A stretch of DNA of 14,497 bases from Candidatus Zipacnadia bacterium (GCA_029820915.1 JALGUI010000052.1:1-14497); one strand, 5' to 3'. Positions 1 to 6,976 are shown, numbered from the stretch's first letter. The notes: generated by a model from the sequence alone, not told the origin. Program-made: numbers and translations.

Positions 1-2
1 CG

Positions 3-1730
3 GAGCTCGGCGACGGCGCGTACGAGTGGCAGATCCGCGTTAGTGACGCCGAAGGCCGGCTGCTCGACTGGATACGGGCCAGCTTCGTGCTGTGGGGCGA
101 GGCCTACTTCGCCGACATCACCGAGCCGACGCCCCGGCCGCTGACCGCCGCGGCGGAGGCCCACGCACGCCGCGGCTGGCTGGCCTTCGTGCCCGAGGCG
201 GCGGAGGCCATCCCGTACTGCTATCGGCCGAGCACGGCCGACATCGCCCGCGACGCGCGGATCGTCGCCACGCCCGGCGAGTACGAACCGGCAACGGTCG
301 GGGTCCTGGCGCTGGGCGCCGTGCGGGGCCTGCGCGTGGAGGTCTCGGAGCTGAGCAGCGTCGCGGGCGACCACATCCCGGCGGAAGCGTGGGATGTGCG
401 CTGGGCGCGCTACTGGCCGCAGCGGACGAATTGGCGCAGCACGCAGTTCACGGTCATCCCGGAGATGCTGGAGCGGCGCGCGTCAGTGGATCTCGCGGCC
501 CTGCAGCCCGCTCAGGCCTGGCTGACGCTGCACGTCCCGGATGAAGCTCGGCCCGGCCGCTACCACGGGTGGATCACCGTCGGCGACGCCTCGGGGGCAC
601 GAGAGAGGCGGCGCGTGCTCGTGGAGGTGCTGCCCTTCCGCCTCATGGACACGCCCGAGTTCCACTGGGGGCTGTACACCGACAGCACGCGCTGGCGGAG
701 GATGTCGGAGGGGCGCGTGCGGGCCGAGATGCGCGACTTCGTGGCCCACGGCATTACCAGCCCGATGATGTACCCGATCTCCCACAGCGAGATCACGATG
801 GAGGACGGCGAGCCGCGGATCGACTCCGCCGAGTTCGAGCGGTTCATGCGCTGGGGGATGCAGGAGGGGCTGAGGCCGCCGACGGTCATCAGCATGCAGT
901 CGCTCGCCCCGACCGTCCGGCGCCTGCTGCCCGACGCTGACGAGCGCGGGCCCGAGTTCGAGCGGCTCTACAAGCAGATCGTCACGCACTTCGTCGAGCT
1001 TGGCGAGCGCGACGGGTGGGGCGAGCTGTACTGGCACGCGGTGGATGAGCCCAACCGCGGGCATGCCGACCGCGTCCAGGCGGCCTACGAGGAGTTGAGC
1101 TGGTTCAAGGACCTGGGGCTGTCCACCTTCACGACGGTGAACGACCCGGTGACGGCCGAGGAGGTGCTCAACCCGGTGCTCGATGCGCGTTGCTACTACG
1201 CGCTCTTCGTGACCAGGTCGGCGGAGGCGCAGCGCCTGCGCTTCGAGGAGACGGCCAACAGCGGCGACCACCTGTGGCTGTATGGCACGGGCTGCTACAC
1301 GGGGATGGACGGCGCGACCATGCCCAACCGGTATCTCGCGGGGTACATGTTGCGCAGGTCCGGTGCCGAGGGGATCTGGTGCTGGACGCTGCAGCGCGCC
1401 AAGGGCGACCTCTACAACGACTTCGATGGTGAGGAGCAGCGCGAGGCCAAGGAGGCCTGCGTGACCTACGTTTCTGAGGACGGCTCCGAGATGGTGCCGA
1501 CGCTGCAGTGGGAGGGGCATCGCGAGGGGGTGGACGACTTCCGCTACGTCTATACGCTCGAGCGGTTGGCGCAGGAGCGCGGCGATGCGGGCCAACGCGC
1601 CCTCCGCGAGCTCGAAGCCCTGCTCGACACGGTTCCCTGGGGGCTGCGGCCTGGCGACTTCTCGGCCGCCGACGCGAACGCGGTGCGGCGGGAGGTGGCG
1701 GATCTCATCGGTGGTCTGACGGAAGAATGA
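3..1730 (+). CDS. DUF4091 / GH123-like glycoside hydrolase-family protein, 5' end missing
   Basis: The frame is open from the left edge, so this is the C-terminal 575 codons of a longer protein; the GTG at 87 is internal because the upstream codons read as normal protein. The first ~200 residues are beta-rich and contain a 'PGEYEPATVGV' segment typical of the N-terminal domain in DUF4091/GH123 proteins. A TIM-barrel-like part follows, with an Asp-Glu pair in 'AVDEPN' (codons at 1044-1049), in the position expected for the substrate-assisted Asp/Glu pair of GH123 N-acetylgalactosaminidases. The end carries the DUF4091 signature 'PTLQWEGHREGVDDFRY' (about 1497-1547). Family knowledge suggests glycan or amino-sugar hydrolysis, but many DUF4091 members are uncharacterised, so the substrate is not assignable. 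It converges on jag and is separated from it by a hairpin. The family assignment is fairly sure, the activity is not. Confidence 0.85.
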   Translation, partial: ELGDGAYEWQIRVSDAEGRLLDWIRASFVLWGEAYFADITEPTPRPLTAAAEAHARRGWLAFVPEAAEAIPYCYRPSTADIARDARIVATPGEYEPATVGVLALGAVRGLRVEVSELSSVAGDHIPAEAWDVRWARYWPQRTNWRSTQFTVIPEMLERRASVDLAALQPAQAWLTLHVPDEARPGRYHGWITVGDASGARERRRVLVEVLPFRLMDTPEFHWGLYTDSTRWRRMSEGRVRAEMRDFVAHGITSPMMYPISHSEITMEDGEPRIDSAEFERFMRWGMQEGLRPPTVISMQSLAPTVRRLLPDADERGPEFERLYKQIVTHFVELGERDGWGELYWHAVDEPNRGHADRVQAAYEELSWFKDLGLSTFTTVNDPVTAEEVLNPVLDARCYYALFVTRSAEAQRLRFEETANSGDHLWLYGTGCYTGMDGATMPNRYLAGYMLRRSGAEGIWCWTLQRAKGDLYNDFDGEEQREAKEACVTYVSEDGSEMVPTLQWEGHREGVDDFRYVYTLERLAQERGDAGQRALRELEALLDTVPWGLRPGDFSAADANAVRREVADLIGGLTEE

Positions 1731-1743
1731 CCGTCACGAATCA

Positions 1744-1773
1744 AGCGCGGCGGCCCATCTGGGCCGCCGCGCT
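1744..1773. terminator. Bidirectional hairpin between convergent genes
   Basis: A perfect 14-bp inverted repeat (arms 1744-1757 and 1760-1773, very GC-rich) with a 2-nt centre lies 13 nt after the stop of the DUF4091 gene and 23 nt after the end of jag on the other strand. Its position between two convergent 3' ends fits a shared transcription terminator. Neither side has a good T-run (the minus-strand side has only TTGATTC), so it may act as a Rho-assisted or weak terminator or as an mRNA 3'-end stabiliser. Confidence 0.7.
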
Positions 1774-1796
1774 CGGCTCCGAATGACATATCAGCG

Positions 1797-2504
1797 TCAG
1801 ACGATCGGCGAGATAACCAGCACGCGGTCATTGCCCTCGCCCTCGCTGTAGGTCTCGACCTCCGGGTCGCTCTTCAGCGCCATGTGCATCAGCCGCCGCT
1901 CATATGCTTTGAGGTCGGGGACCACGACCTCCTTGCCGGTCTCCTTCGCCTCTTCGGCGAGCTTGTGTGCCCGGCTCTCGATCATCGCCTGGTGCCGCGC
2001 GCGGTAGTCCTCGGCATCCACGATGACGCGTGCCCCGGCGTCAACGCGCCTGTTGGCGACGATGGCGATGACGAGCTGCACGGCGTCGAGCGTCGCGCCG
2101 TGCCGGCCGATCAGCAGGCCCATGTCGTCACCCTCGACGTTCAGCCGCACCTCTTCGTCGGTGCACTCGGCGATCTGCACCGTCCCCTCCACGCCCATCA
2201 GATCGACCATCTGCTGGAGCAGCTCGCGCGCGGTCTCGGCCAGGTCACGGTGCGGGACCTCCTGCGGCTCCGCCTCGGCCGGCGGCTCCTCGATCGCCAC
2301 CGGCTCCCCGGGCTCCTCTTGCTGCTCGAGCCGATCCTCGAGGATGGCGCGCACCCTGAACTCCGCGCGGCCGAATATGCTTCCCAGAGCCCCAGGGCGT
2401 TGCAGGACCTCGAACTGCACCTCGTCGGCCGAGGCGCCGAGCTGCTGCAACGCGTCCTGCTGGGCCTCCTCGAGCGTCTTCCCCGTGCCCTCAGCCCATT
2501 CCAT
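1797..2504 (-). CDS. jag: Jag / KhpB (SpoIIIJ-associated) RNA-binding protein
   Basis: 235 residues with all three parts of the family. A Jag-N domain (about 1-52, starting 'MEWAEGTGKTLEEA') is followed by an acidic Pro/Glu linker (about 58-85), a KH domain (about 88-165) with the RNA-binding GxxG loop as G133-R-H-G136, and a C-terminal R3H domain with R203-x3-H207. KhpB/EloR binds RNA, partners with KhpA and influences cell elongation in Gram-positive bacteria; its exact role outside them is less clear. The ATG is supported by an AAGGAGG Shine-Dalgarno 11 nt upstream. It is the last gene of the rpmH-rnpA-yidD-yidC-jag operon, 54 nt after yidC, and ends facing the 1744-1773 hairpin. Identification is firm from both domains and context. 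Confidence 0.95.
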   Translation of the reverse strand: MEWAEGTGKTLEEAQQDALQQLGASADEVQFEVLQRPGALGSIFGRAEFRVRAILEDRLEQQEEPGEPVAIEEPPAEAEPQEVPHRDLAETARELLQQMVDLMGVEGTVQIAECTDEEVRLNVEGDDMGLLIGRHGATLDAVQLVIAIVANRRVDAGARVIVDAEDYRARHQAMIESRAHKLAEEAKETGKEVVVPDLKAYERRLMHMALKSDPEVETYSEGEGNDRVLVISPIV

Positions 2505-2558
2505 CGTCAGCGCGGCCTCCTTCGACGGGATCGGTGCTCGCGGAGCCTGACTACTTCT

Positions 2559-4211
2559 TCACCGCTTCCCCTTCTTCGCCTGCTTACGCTTCTCCTCGTA
2601 GCTGGGCTCTCGCTCCGCTTCCTCGGGCTCATGCTTCCGTATCCGCTGAGCGGCCTGAAGCATGCCGGACACGAAGCCCCCGCCCCCCGGCTTCTTCCTG
2701 TCGCCGGGCGGGGGGCTATTGTCCTCGTCGCCGGCCTTGCGCACGTAGATGAGCTGCTCGCCGAAGTAGATCAGGTTGCTGCCCAGCCAGTAGAGGATGA
2801 ACGCCGCGGGGAAGCTCTGGAAGAAGAAGAAGAACATCAAGGGCATCATGTACGCCATCATCTTCTGCTGCTGCGCCTGCTGCGGGTCAGCAGTAGGCTG
2901 GCTCTGCGCGGCCACCTTCTGGAAGGCCACCATGCTCAGCGTGTACAGGATCAGCAGCACCATGTTCGGCTGCGCCAGGTCGGGCACCCACAGGAACGCG
3001 GCGCCGTGGAACTGGACGATGTAGTCGCGAATGCCGCGGTACAGGAAGATGAGGATCGGCATCTGCACGAGCATGGGCAGACAGCCACCGAGGGGGTTGC
3101 AGTTGTTCTCCTTGCAGAGCGCCCAGAACTCCTCCTGGAACTTCTGCTTGTCCGTGGCGTGCTTCGCCTGCAACTCCTTGATCTGGGGCTGGATCGCCTG
3201 CATCCGCCGCTGCGACTCGAGCTGCTTCTTGGTCAGCGGGAAGATGGCGAGCCGCACGATGATCGCCATGAGCAGCACGCCCATCGCCGGGCTGTTGCCC
3301 GCGATGCGCACGAACAGATCGACGATGCGGTACCCCAGCGTCTCCATGTTCAGCCGGTCGAGCCGCGGTGCCATCGCCTCCGCGGCCGGCACCTTCTCCC
3401 ACCCGTTCGTCGCCAGGGGGACCCAGGTGTGGTACACGGGCTGCCCGTTCTGCTCCACCGAATAGGGTTGCCAGGCGGCCGACAACTGCCCGCGCGCCCG
3501 CTTCGCATCGTCGAGCTGCTCGAGTGCGAGCTGCCCCGCGCGGATACGCGCGAAAGGCGTCAGCGGGCGCGTATTCAGTGCGCCGTTGCCCGCGACGTCC
3601 TCGTACGCTTCAACCGCGGCCTCATACTCCTCCTGCTGTTCCAGGATCCGGGCGATGCGCACGCCCGCGATCGAGGCCGAGGGCACCACCGACTCTGCGC
3701 GCAGGAGGGGCTCATCGCTCTGTGTCTCAACGCGCCCGGTGATCAGCACCGCCATGCCGTCCAGATCACCGCCCGATGCCTCAAAGCCCTGGGGCTCGGT
3801 ACCGCCCATGAACTCGACAGCTATCTCGGTGCCCATCGAGCGCAGCACGCCGCGCTCCTCGCCTGCCTCGTACAGGCCCTCGGTCTGCACGAGCTCACCG
3901 CGGATTTGCCCCAAGTGCTCCACCAGAGTGGCCACCGGTGCGTAGCGGGCCTCGTCGCTCTTTACGAACATCGACTTCAGGCCGTCGAGGATCCCGCGCC
4001 GGGGGAGAACCTCTAGGCCCGCCCTGTAGAGCCCCCGCATCACATCGAGCTGCTCGGACAGCGGCGGCTCGTCATCGATGACGAGTTCCACGGGCAGCCC
4101 TTCCTGCGAAGGTGCCGGCTGACACCACGCGACGCTCGCGCTTGCCAGAAGCAGCAGTATCGCGGCGCCGAGGATGGCCCGCCTGCAGGGTACAGCATCG
4201 TGCTTGGGCAT
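2559..4211 (-). CDS. yidC: Membrane protein insertase YidC/Oxa1
   Basis: 550 residues. It inserts and folds inner-membrane proteins alone or with SecYEG. An N-terminal signal or anchor (about 10-30) leads into a roughly 250-residue extracytoplasmic region. Part of that region (about 185-245) looks like paired TPR-type helices rather than the large beta-sandwich P1 domain of E. coli YidC. The Oxa1 core starts near 295 and has the conserved hydrophilic-groove arginine in 'IIVRLAIFPLT' (R320), a cytoplasmic helical hairpin ('LESQRRMQAIQPQIKEL'), 'GCLPMLVQMPI' (about 376-386), and two closely spaced membrane segments with a striking run of five Phe (460-464). The C-terminal tail (about 500-550) is Lys/Arg-rich, as in ribosome-binding YidC homologs. 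The ATG has GGAG 6 nt upstream and sits 14 nt after the yidD stop. Confidence 0.96.
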   Translation of the reverse strand: MPKHDAVPCRRAILGAAILLLLASASVAWCQPAPSQEGLPVELVIDDEPPLSEQLDVMRGLYRAGLEVLPRRGILDGLKSMFVKSDEARYAPVATLVEHLGQIRGELVQTEGLYEAGEERGVLRSMGTEIAVEFMGGTEPQGFEASGGDLDGMAVLITGRVETQSDEPLLRAESVVPSASIAGVRIARILEQQEEYEAAVEAYEDVAGNGALNTRPLTPFARIRAGQLALEQLDDAKRARGQLSAAWQPYSVEQNGQPVYHTWVPLATNGWEKVPAAEAMAPRLDRLNMETLGYRIVDLFVRIAGNSPAMGVLLMAIIVRLAIFPLTKKQLESQRRMQAIQPQIKELQAKHATDKQKFQEEFWALCKENNCNPLGGCLPMLVQMPILIFLYRGIRDYIVQFHGAAFLWVPDLAQPNMVLLILYTLSMVAFQKVAAQSQPTADPQQAQQQKMMAYMMPLMFFFFFQSFPAAFILYWLGSNLIYFGEQLIYVRKAGDEDNSPPPGDRKKPGGGGFVSGMLQAAQRIRKHEPEEAEREPSYEEKRKQAKKGKR

Positions 4212-4225
4212 CTAGGTCTCCAGTA

Positions 4226-4483
4226 TCAGCTATCAGAGCCGGGCATGTCCTGCCCGGGACGTTCGCACTCAGTGCCGGGAACGGGATCGTAGCCGCCGTC
4301 GGAGAACGGGTGACACCGGCAGACTCGGCGCACTCCCAGCCACCCGCCTCTGATTACGCCGTAGGTCTCGATCGCCTGCACGGCGTACTCCGAGCACGTG
4401 GGCTTGAACCGGCAAGTCGGGGGCAGCACGCGCGAGAGCGTGCGCTGGTAGAGTCGAATCAGGCCGATGACCAGACGCTTCAT
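4226..4483 (-). CDS. yidD: Membrane protein insertion efficiency factor YidD
   Basis: 85 residues, from MKRLVIGLIRLYQ to a Glu/Asp-containing tail. The family signature is complete: 'PPTCRFKPTCSEY', then an 'AIETYG' helix, 'GGWLGVRRVCRCHPF' and 'GGYDPVP'. Conserved cysteines are present. YidD is a small amphipathic membrane-associated protein thought to assist YidC-dependent insertion. The chosen ATG overlaps the rnpA stop by one base (TGATG), while a GTG one codon earlier at 4486 is an equally possible start; either way it is translationally coupled to rnpA. yidC follows after 14 nt. Identification is firm. Confidence 0.95.
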   Translation of the reverse strand: MKRLVIGLIRLYQRTLSRVLPPTCRFKPTCSEYAVQAIETYGVIRGGWLGVRRVCRCHPFSDGGYDPVPGTECERPGQDMPGSDS

Positions 4484-4842
4484 CACTGGTCGTGCGCGGC
4501 GTTGCTGTCCAGAAGCCCCTCGGCGGCGAGTGCCTCACGGATGGCCGCCTGCAGGCGGCCGAAGCTCATGTCGGGCGTCTGCTCTCGCGCGACAAGCACT
4601 ACGTCTGCGCCCGGCTGCACGGGCTCTGCCAGCAGGCGATACGCCTCGCGCACGCGACGCCGGGCGCGGTTGCGCCGCACAGCGTTCCCGACCCGGCGGC
4701 CCGCTATGAAGGCCACTCGTGTCGGCTCGCAGTCGCCGCGCCGCCACGCCCCGACCGCCACTGGGCCCAGACGCCGCCAGCGTCCCTCCCGGAAGACCCG
4801 GTCGATGTCGCCCTGCCGCCGCAGCGTCTCGATGCGCCGCAT
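4483..4842 (-). CDS. rnpA: Ribonuclease P protein component RnpA
   Basis: The protein subunit of RNase P, which with the RnpB RNA matures the 5' ends of tRNAs. The core shows the family's 'LRRQGDIDRVFREG' start, 'VAFIAGRRVGNAV' and the RNR motif 'RRNRARRRVREAYR' (about residues 56-69 from the chosen start), the helix that contacts pre-tRNA and the RNase P RNA. I chose the ATG at 4842 (119 residues) because GGAG lies 6 nt upstream and homologs begin just before the LRR motif; in-frame ATGs at 4857 and 4875 would add 5 or 11 residues but lack a clear ribosome binding site. It follows rpmH and overlaps yidD, the canonical operon order. Confidence 0.95.
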   Translation of the reverse strand: MRRIETLRRQGDIDRVFREGRWRRLGPVAVGAWRRGDCEPTRVAFIAGRRVGNAVRRNRARRRVREAYRLLAEPVQPGADVVLVAREQTPDMSFGRLQAAIREALAAEGLLDSNAAHDQ

Positions 4843-4888
4843 CGGCGTCTCCGTCATTCGCCGGGCCGCCGCCATGCTACGCGATGGG

Positions 4889-5023
4889 CTACTTGCTCAG
4901 CCGCTTGCGCCCCTTCTGGCGCCGGCGCTTGATGACGCGCCGCCCTGCACTGGTCCTCATTCGTGCGCGGAAACCGTGCTTGCGCTTGGCGCGCCTTCTC
5001 TTGGGTTGGTATGTCCTCTTCAT
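4889..5023 (-). CDS. rpmH: Large ribosomal subunit protein bL34
   Basis: 44 residues, highly basic, beginning MKRTYQPKRRRAKRKHGF and continuing 'RARMRTSAGRRVIKRRRQ' to the end 'GRKRLSK'. This is an essentially complete bL34 of the usual length; the protein contacts 23S rRNA. The ATG is preceded by GGAGG with an 11-nt spacer, and the stop is TAG. It is the first gene of the rpmH-rnpA-yidD-yidC-jag operon and has its own promoter at 5115-5143. In most bacteria dnaA would lie upstream; here a phage-like amidase does. Confidence 0.98.
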   Translation of the reverse strand: MKRTYQPKRRRAKRKHGFRARMRTSAGRRVIKRRRQKGRKRLSK

Positions 5024-5037
5024 CCTATGTCATGCCT

Positions 5038-5053
5038 CCGAGGAGAACCTCGG
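5038..5053 (-). promoter_or_regulatory. Hairpin overlapping the rpmH ribosome binding site
   Basis: In the minus-strand transcript a 6-bp perfect stem (CCGAGG/CCTCGG) with a TTCT loop ends inside the GGAGG Shine-Dalgarno of rpmH (5035-5039), so two of its bases can be paired. It would lie near the 3' end of a leader of about 85 nt. It may modulate translation initiation, for example in ribosomal-protein feedback, but a 6-bp stem in GC-rich DNA may also be chance. Confidence 0.4.
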
Positions 5054-5114
5054 GCCCGTAACGTGACTCGACGCGACCTCAACGCGCCGAACCCGGTCGA
5101 GGTGAACGAAAGGC

Positions 5115-5143
5115 ACTATAACATATCTGCCTCATCCCCGCAA
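5115..5143 (-). promoter_or_regulatory. Sigma70-type promoter of the rpmH operon
   Basis: On the minus strand there is a -35 box TTGCGG (5138-5143), exactly 17 nt of spacer, and a -10 box TATAGT (5115-5120) preceded by a TG extended-minus-10 dinucleotide. The AT-rich -10 stands out in this GC-rich DNA. The expected transcription start is near 5108, giving a leader of about 85 nt before rpmH. The -35 is only 28 nt from the amidase stop codon, with no terminator between them. Confidence 0.85.
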
Positions 5144-5171
5144 GACGGCTCGATTCGTTCGCTGGCGGGCA

Positions 5172-5846
5172 TCACCGCGCCAGGTACAGCTTCCCCTGGT
5201 CCCGCAAGTGATCGTGGATACGGTAGCCCAGCGCCTCCGCCAGCGGCCGCAGCTCTACGCGAGTCACGCCATCCTGGACCTGCGCGTCGCACTCAATGAC
5301 GCGGCTTTCCGGCAGCAGCACGATCCTCGGCCGCGACCCGCTGGCCCGTGCCCCTGCCGCCACCACCTCGCGCCGGAACTCCGACAGCGACAGCTTCAGG
5401 CCTGGGCAGGTCTTCGGGGCGAACTCACGGTGGAACCGGATCGCCTTCGTCGGCAGGTCGAAACGCTCGAGCAGCGCCGCCACCACCGCGTATCCGGTCT
5501 CCAGACCCCCGTAGTCCTCGGGCTTGTCAAGGTCGAAGTTCGCGATGAAGGACACCCCGACGGTATGCGCGTTGCGGCCCGATACGTGCGCGCCCGAGCG
5601 GTGCAGCGGCCGGCACAGGAATACCCTCCCGTCCGGGCCGATCATCACGTGGTAGCCGTTGTCCGACCACCCCCGCACGCCCATGTGGTAGCGCCGCACG
5701 CCGCGAACGGTCTCGATGCCCCGGTACTGCGCGGCCGTCGGCCGCCACGTGTGGTGGATCACGACCTCGTCGATGCGACGCCCGACTCTCGTCTGAGCCA
5801 GATGCCGCCGGAACTCCTCCATGCTGACCTCGCGCTCTGTGGGCAT
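5172..5846 (-). CDS. N-acetylmuramoyl-L-alanine amidase (Amidase_2), phage-type endolysin with C-terminal stalk-like domain
   Basis: 224 residues from the ATG at 5846, which has GGGAGG 5 nt upstream; the frame is open further upstream but without a better start. The Amidase_2/PGRP-type zinc enzyme cuts the amide bond between MurNAc and the stem peptide. Zinc ligands visible are H31 in 'VVIHHT', H139 in 'RFHRE' and C147 in 'KTCPG'; 'GWSDNGYHVMIGPDG' (about 59-73) holds the catalytic-site tyrosine region. Residues about 174-222 look like a small 'stalk' (copper-amine-oxidase N-like) domain, 'RVELRPLAEALGYRI', perhaps for wall binding. No signal peptide is seen, so a holin would be needed for release, and one is encoded just upstream. 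It is the last gene of the cassette. Confidence 0.9.
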   Translation of the reverse strand: MPTEREVSMEEFRRHLAQTRVGRRIDEVVIHHTWRPTAAQYRGIETVRGVRRYHMGVRGWSDNGYHVMIGPDGRVFLCRPLHRSGAHVSGRNAHTVGVSFIANFDLDKPEDYGGLETGYAVVAALLERFDLPTKAIRFHREFAPKTCPGLKLSLSEFRREVVAAGARASGSRPRIVLLPESRVIECDAQVQDGVTRVELRPLAEALGYRIHDHLRDQGKLYLAR

Positions 5847-5882
5847 TGTGGCCTCCCGAGGCCCGTAGTTCTCGCGCTCAAG

Positions 5883-5916
5883 TGTGCGGGGCCCGACCTG
5901 TGCCGGACCCCGCACA
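5883..5916 (-). repeat. Intergenic hairpin between holin and amidase
   Basis: 9-bp perfect arms (5883-5891 and 5908-5916, TGTGCGGGG and its complement) enclose a 16-nt centre in which a further 3 bp (5893-5895 with 5904-5906) can pair. It begins 12 nt after the holin stop and ends well before the amidase ribosome binding site. There is no T-run, so it is either a weak terminator/attenuator or an mRNA processing or stability element. Confidence 0.55.
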
Positions 5917-5928
5917 TCCCGCACCCGA

Positions 5929-6234
5929 TCAGTCGCCGACCGGCCGGCAGCTCCCGTTCATCTCGTACACGACCGCCTCGAGCTGCTCCCGGTCCACGCG
6001 GCCGATCCCCCGCTCCCTGAGCTTCTCGATGACGTAGCGGCGCTTCTCCGCCCCGCGCCCCGGGCCGTAGATCTGCTCCGCCGCCTGCACGAGCTCCAGC
6101 AGCAGTCGCCGCAGTCGTTCATCGTCAAGCCGGTTGATGTACCGCCGCACCAGTGCCAGCACTACCCCCACCAGCAGCGTGCTCAGCCCCGGCAGCAGCA
6201 CCTGTCGCAGCCAGCCTCCGATGACCTCCATCAT
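5929..6234 (-). CDS. Phage holin, LLH family
   Basis: 101 residues starting MMEVIGGWLRQV at 6234, with GGGAGG 7 nt upstream. One transmembrane segment (about 12-30, 'LLPGLSTLLVGVVLALV') is followed by an amphipathic charged region with the family's pattern 'LVQAAEQIYGPGRGAEKRRY' and a closing 'IEKLRERGIG...LEAVVYEM'. LLH holins form membrane lesions that let the endolysin reach the wall. Its place directly before the amidase gene fits. The frame extends upstream to 6564, but that part overlaps another gene and is not needed. Start and family are well supported. Confidence 0.85.
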   Translation of the reverse strand: MMEVIGGWLRQVLLPGLSTLLVGVVLALVRRYINRLDDERLRRLLLELVQAAEQIYGPGRGAEKRRYVIEKLRERGIGRVDREQLEAVVYEMNGSCRPVGD

Positions 6235-6256
6235 CCGATCGCCTCCCGAAATGGGC

Positions 6257-6283
6257 GACGCCCGCCATCTCGTGGCGGGCGTC
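6257..6283 (-). repeat. Strong intergenic hairpin upstream of the holin gene
   Basis: An 11-bp perfect inverted repeat (arms 6257-6267 and 6273-6283; GACGCCCGCCA and its complement) with a 5-nt loop. It starts about 31 nt after the stop of the small membrane-protein gene and ends about 10 nt before the holin Shine-Dalgarno. No T-run follows. A terminator, an attenuator limiting holin expression or an mRNA processing site are all possible. Confidence 0.6.
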
Positions 6284-6314
6284 ACGTGTTGGATGCGGCA
6301 AACCCCGCTCGCGT

Positions 6315-6617
6315 CTACCGTCGGCACGCCGAGATCAATACACCCATGTGATACAGCGTGTACAGGAACACGAAGCTGAACAGCGCCTCCGTTAGCCACA
6401 TCCAGTCCAGCGCCCTCGCCGCGGGGCCGATCGCGCCCGATGCCGCCGCGCTCAGCCTCACCAGCACCAGCAGCGCAAGGCCCATCTGACAGGCCCCATT
6501 GACCCTCATGCGCATCAACTCGCGCCACACCCATGCTACACCCGCCAGGAACAGCACCTCGCACGCGCCCATTACCACCTGCGAGCAGATCATCTCAGTC
6601 GGCGTCATGGGCCTCAC
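6315..6617 (-). CDS. Small three-helix membrane protein, possible second holin or antiholin
   Basis: 100 residues with three clear hydrophobic segments (about 10-30, 43-63 and 77-97) and a short basic end 'ACRR', the usual topology of class I holins. I do not recognise the family. The GTG at 6617 has GAGG 6 nt upstream; an ATG three codons later (6608) is an alternative. It overlaps the end of the preceding small membrane-protein gene by about 23 nt, which suggests coupling. The stop is TAG. Lying just before the LLH holin and endolysin, it is probably part of the lysis group, but function is inferred from size, topology and place only. Confidence 0.7.
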   Translation of the reverse strand: MRPMTPTEMICSQVVMGACEVLFLAGVAWVWRELMRMRVNGACQMGLALLVLVRLSAAASGAIGPAARALDWMWLTEALFSFVFLYTLYHMGVLISACRR

Positions 6618-6909
6618 CCATCCCCTCGCGCTCGTCCTCGAATGCGCTCTCGATTCGCGCCTTGAGCGCCGACAGCGTGGTTGTCCCGCACACGGCTGCG
6701 AAGAACGACGTCGCGAAGTCGTGGTCCGCCACGTGCGCCATGGTCACCGCGACGATCAGGTTCCCGAGGAACCCAAGGTGCAGGCGCCCATGCGACATCC
6801 TGGGCAGCACGACCACCTCGTCCTCCAGCACCACGTTGGCCAGCGCCCCCAGCGCCCCCGCCACCGTGCAGCGCAGAAACGGCCATGCCTGCACCGCCAG
6901 CGTCGCCAT
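6595..6909 (-). CDS. Small membrane protein of the lysis group, family not identified
   Basis: 104 residues from the first ATG (6909). Two hydrophobic stretches are seen: about 8-28 ('AWPFLRCTVAGALGAL') and about 44-75 with the glycine-punctuated 'LGFLGNLIVAV' and 'FFAAVCGTTTLSAL'. The C-terminus is acidic (EDEREGMGEAHDAD). The glycine-spaced helix recalls small phage-associated membrane proteins, but I cannot name a family. The start is uncertain: there is no good ribosome binding site at 6909, and a GGGAGG lies further up before a CTG (6948) and a TTG (6939). It follows the tail-fibre-like gene and overlaps the next membrane-protein gene. Confidence 0.6.
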   Translation of the reverse strand: MATLAVQAWPFLRCTVAGALGALANVVLEDEVVVLPRMSHGRLHLGFLGNLIVAVTMAHVADHDFATSFFAAVCGTTTLSALKARIESAFEDEREGMGEAHDAD

Positions 6910-6976
6910 CACCGTCGTCCACGGCCCACTCGTCTCCAAGCCTCTCAGCTCTTCCTCCCGGTCGCGGACCGCGCCG

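Noticed and set aside
483..1595. Minus-strand open frame inside the DUF4091 gene
   Set aside because: Antisense to a well-supported enzyme gene, and the translated product shows no family feature.
1884..4016. Long plus-strand open frame (about 710 codons) opposite jag and yidC
   Set aside because: It is antisense to two unmistakable genes, reads as His/Leu/Arg-rich low-complexity protein, and has no ribosome binding site or motif. GC-rich codon bias explains it.
5024..5171. oriC or DnaA boxes upstream of rpmH
   Set aside because: No clear TTATCCACA-like box and no AT-rich unwinding region is present beyond the single promoter -10 element.
5144..5171. Phage attachment site between amidase and rpmH
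   Set aside because: Only 28 nt are available, no tRNA end is present, and no matching repeat was seen elsewhere in the window; the other prophage end is outside it.
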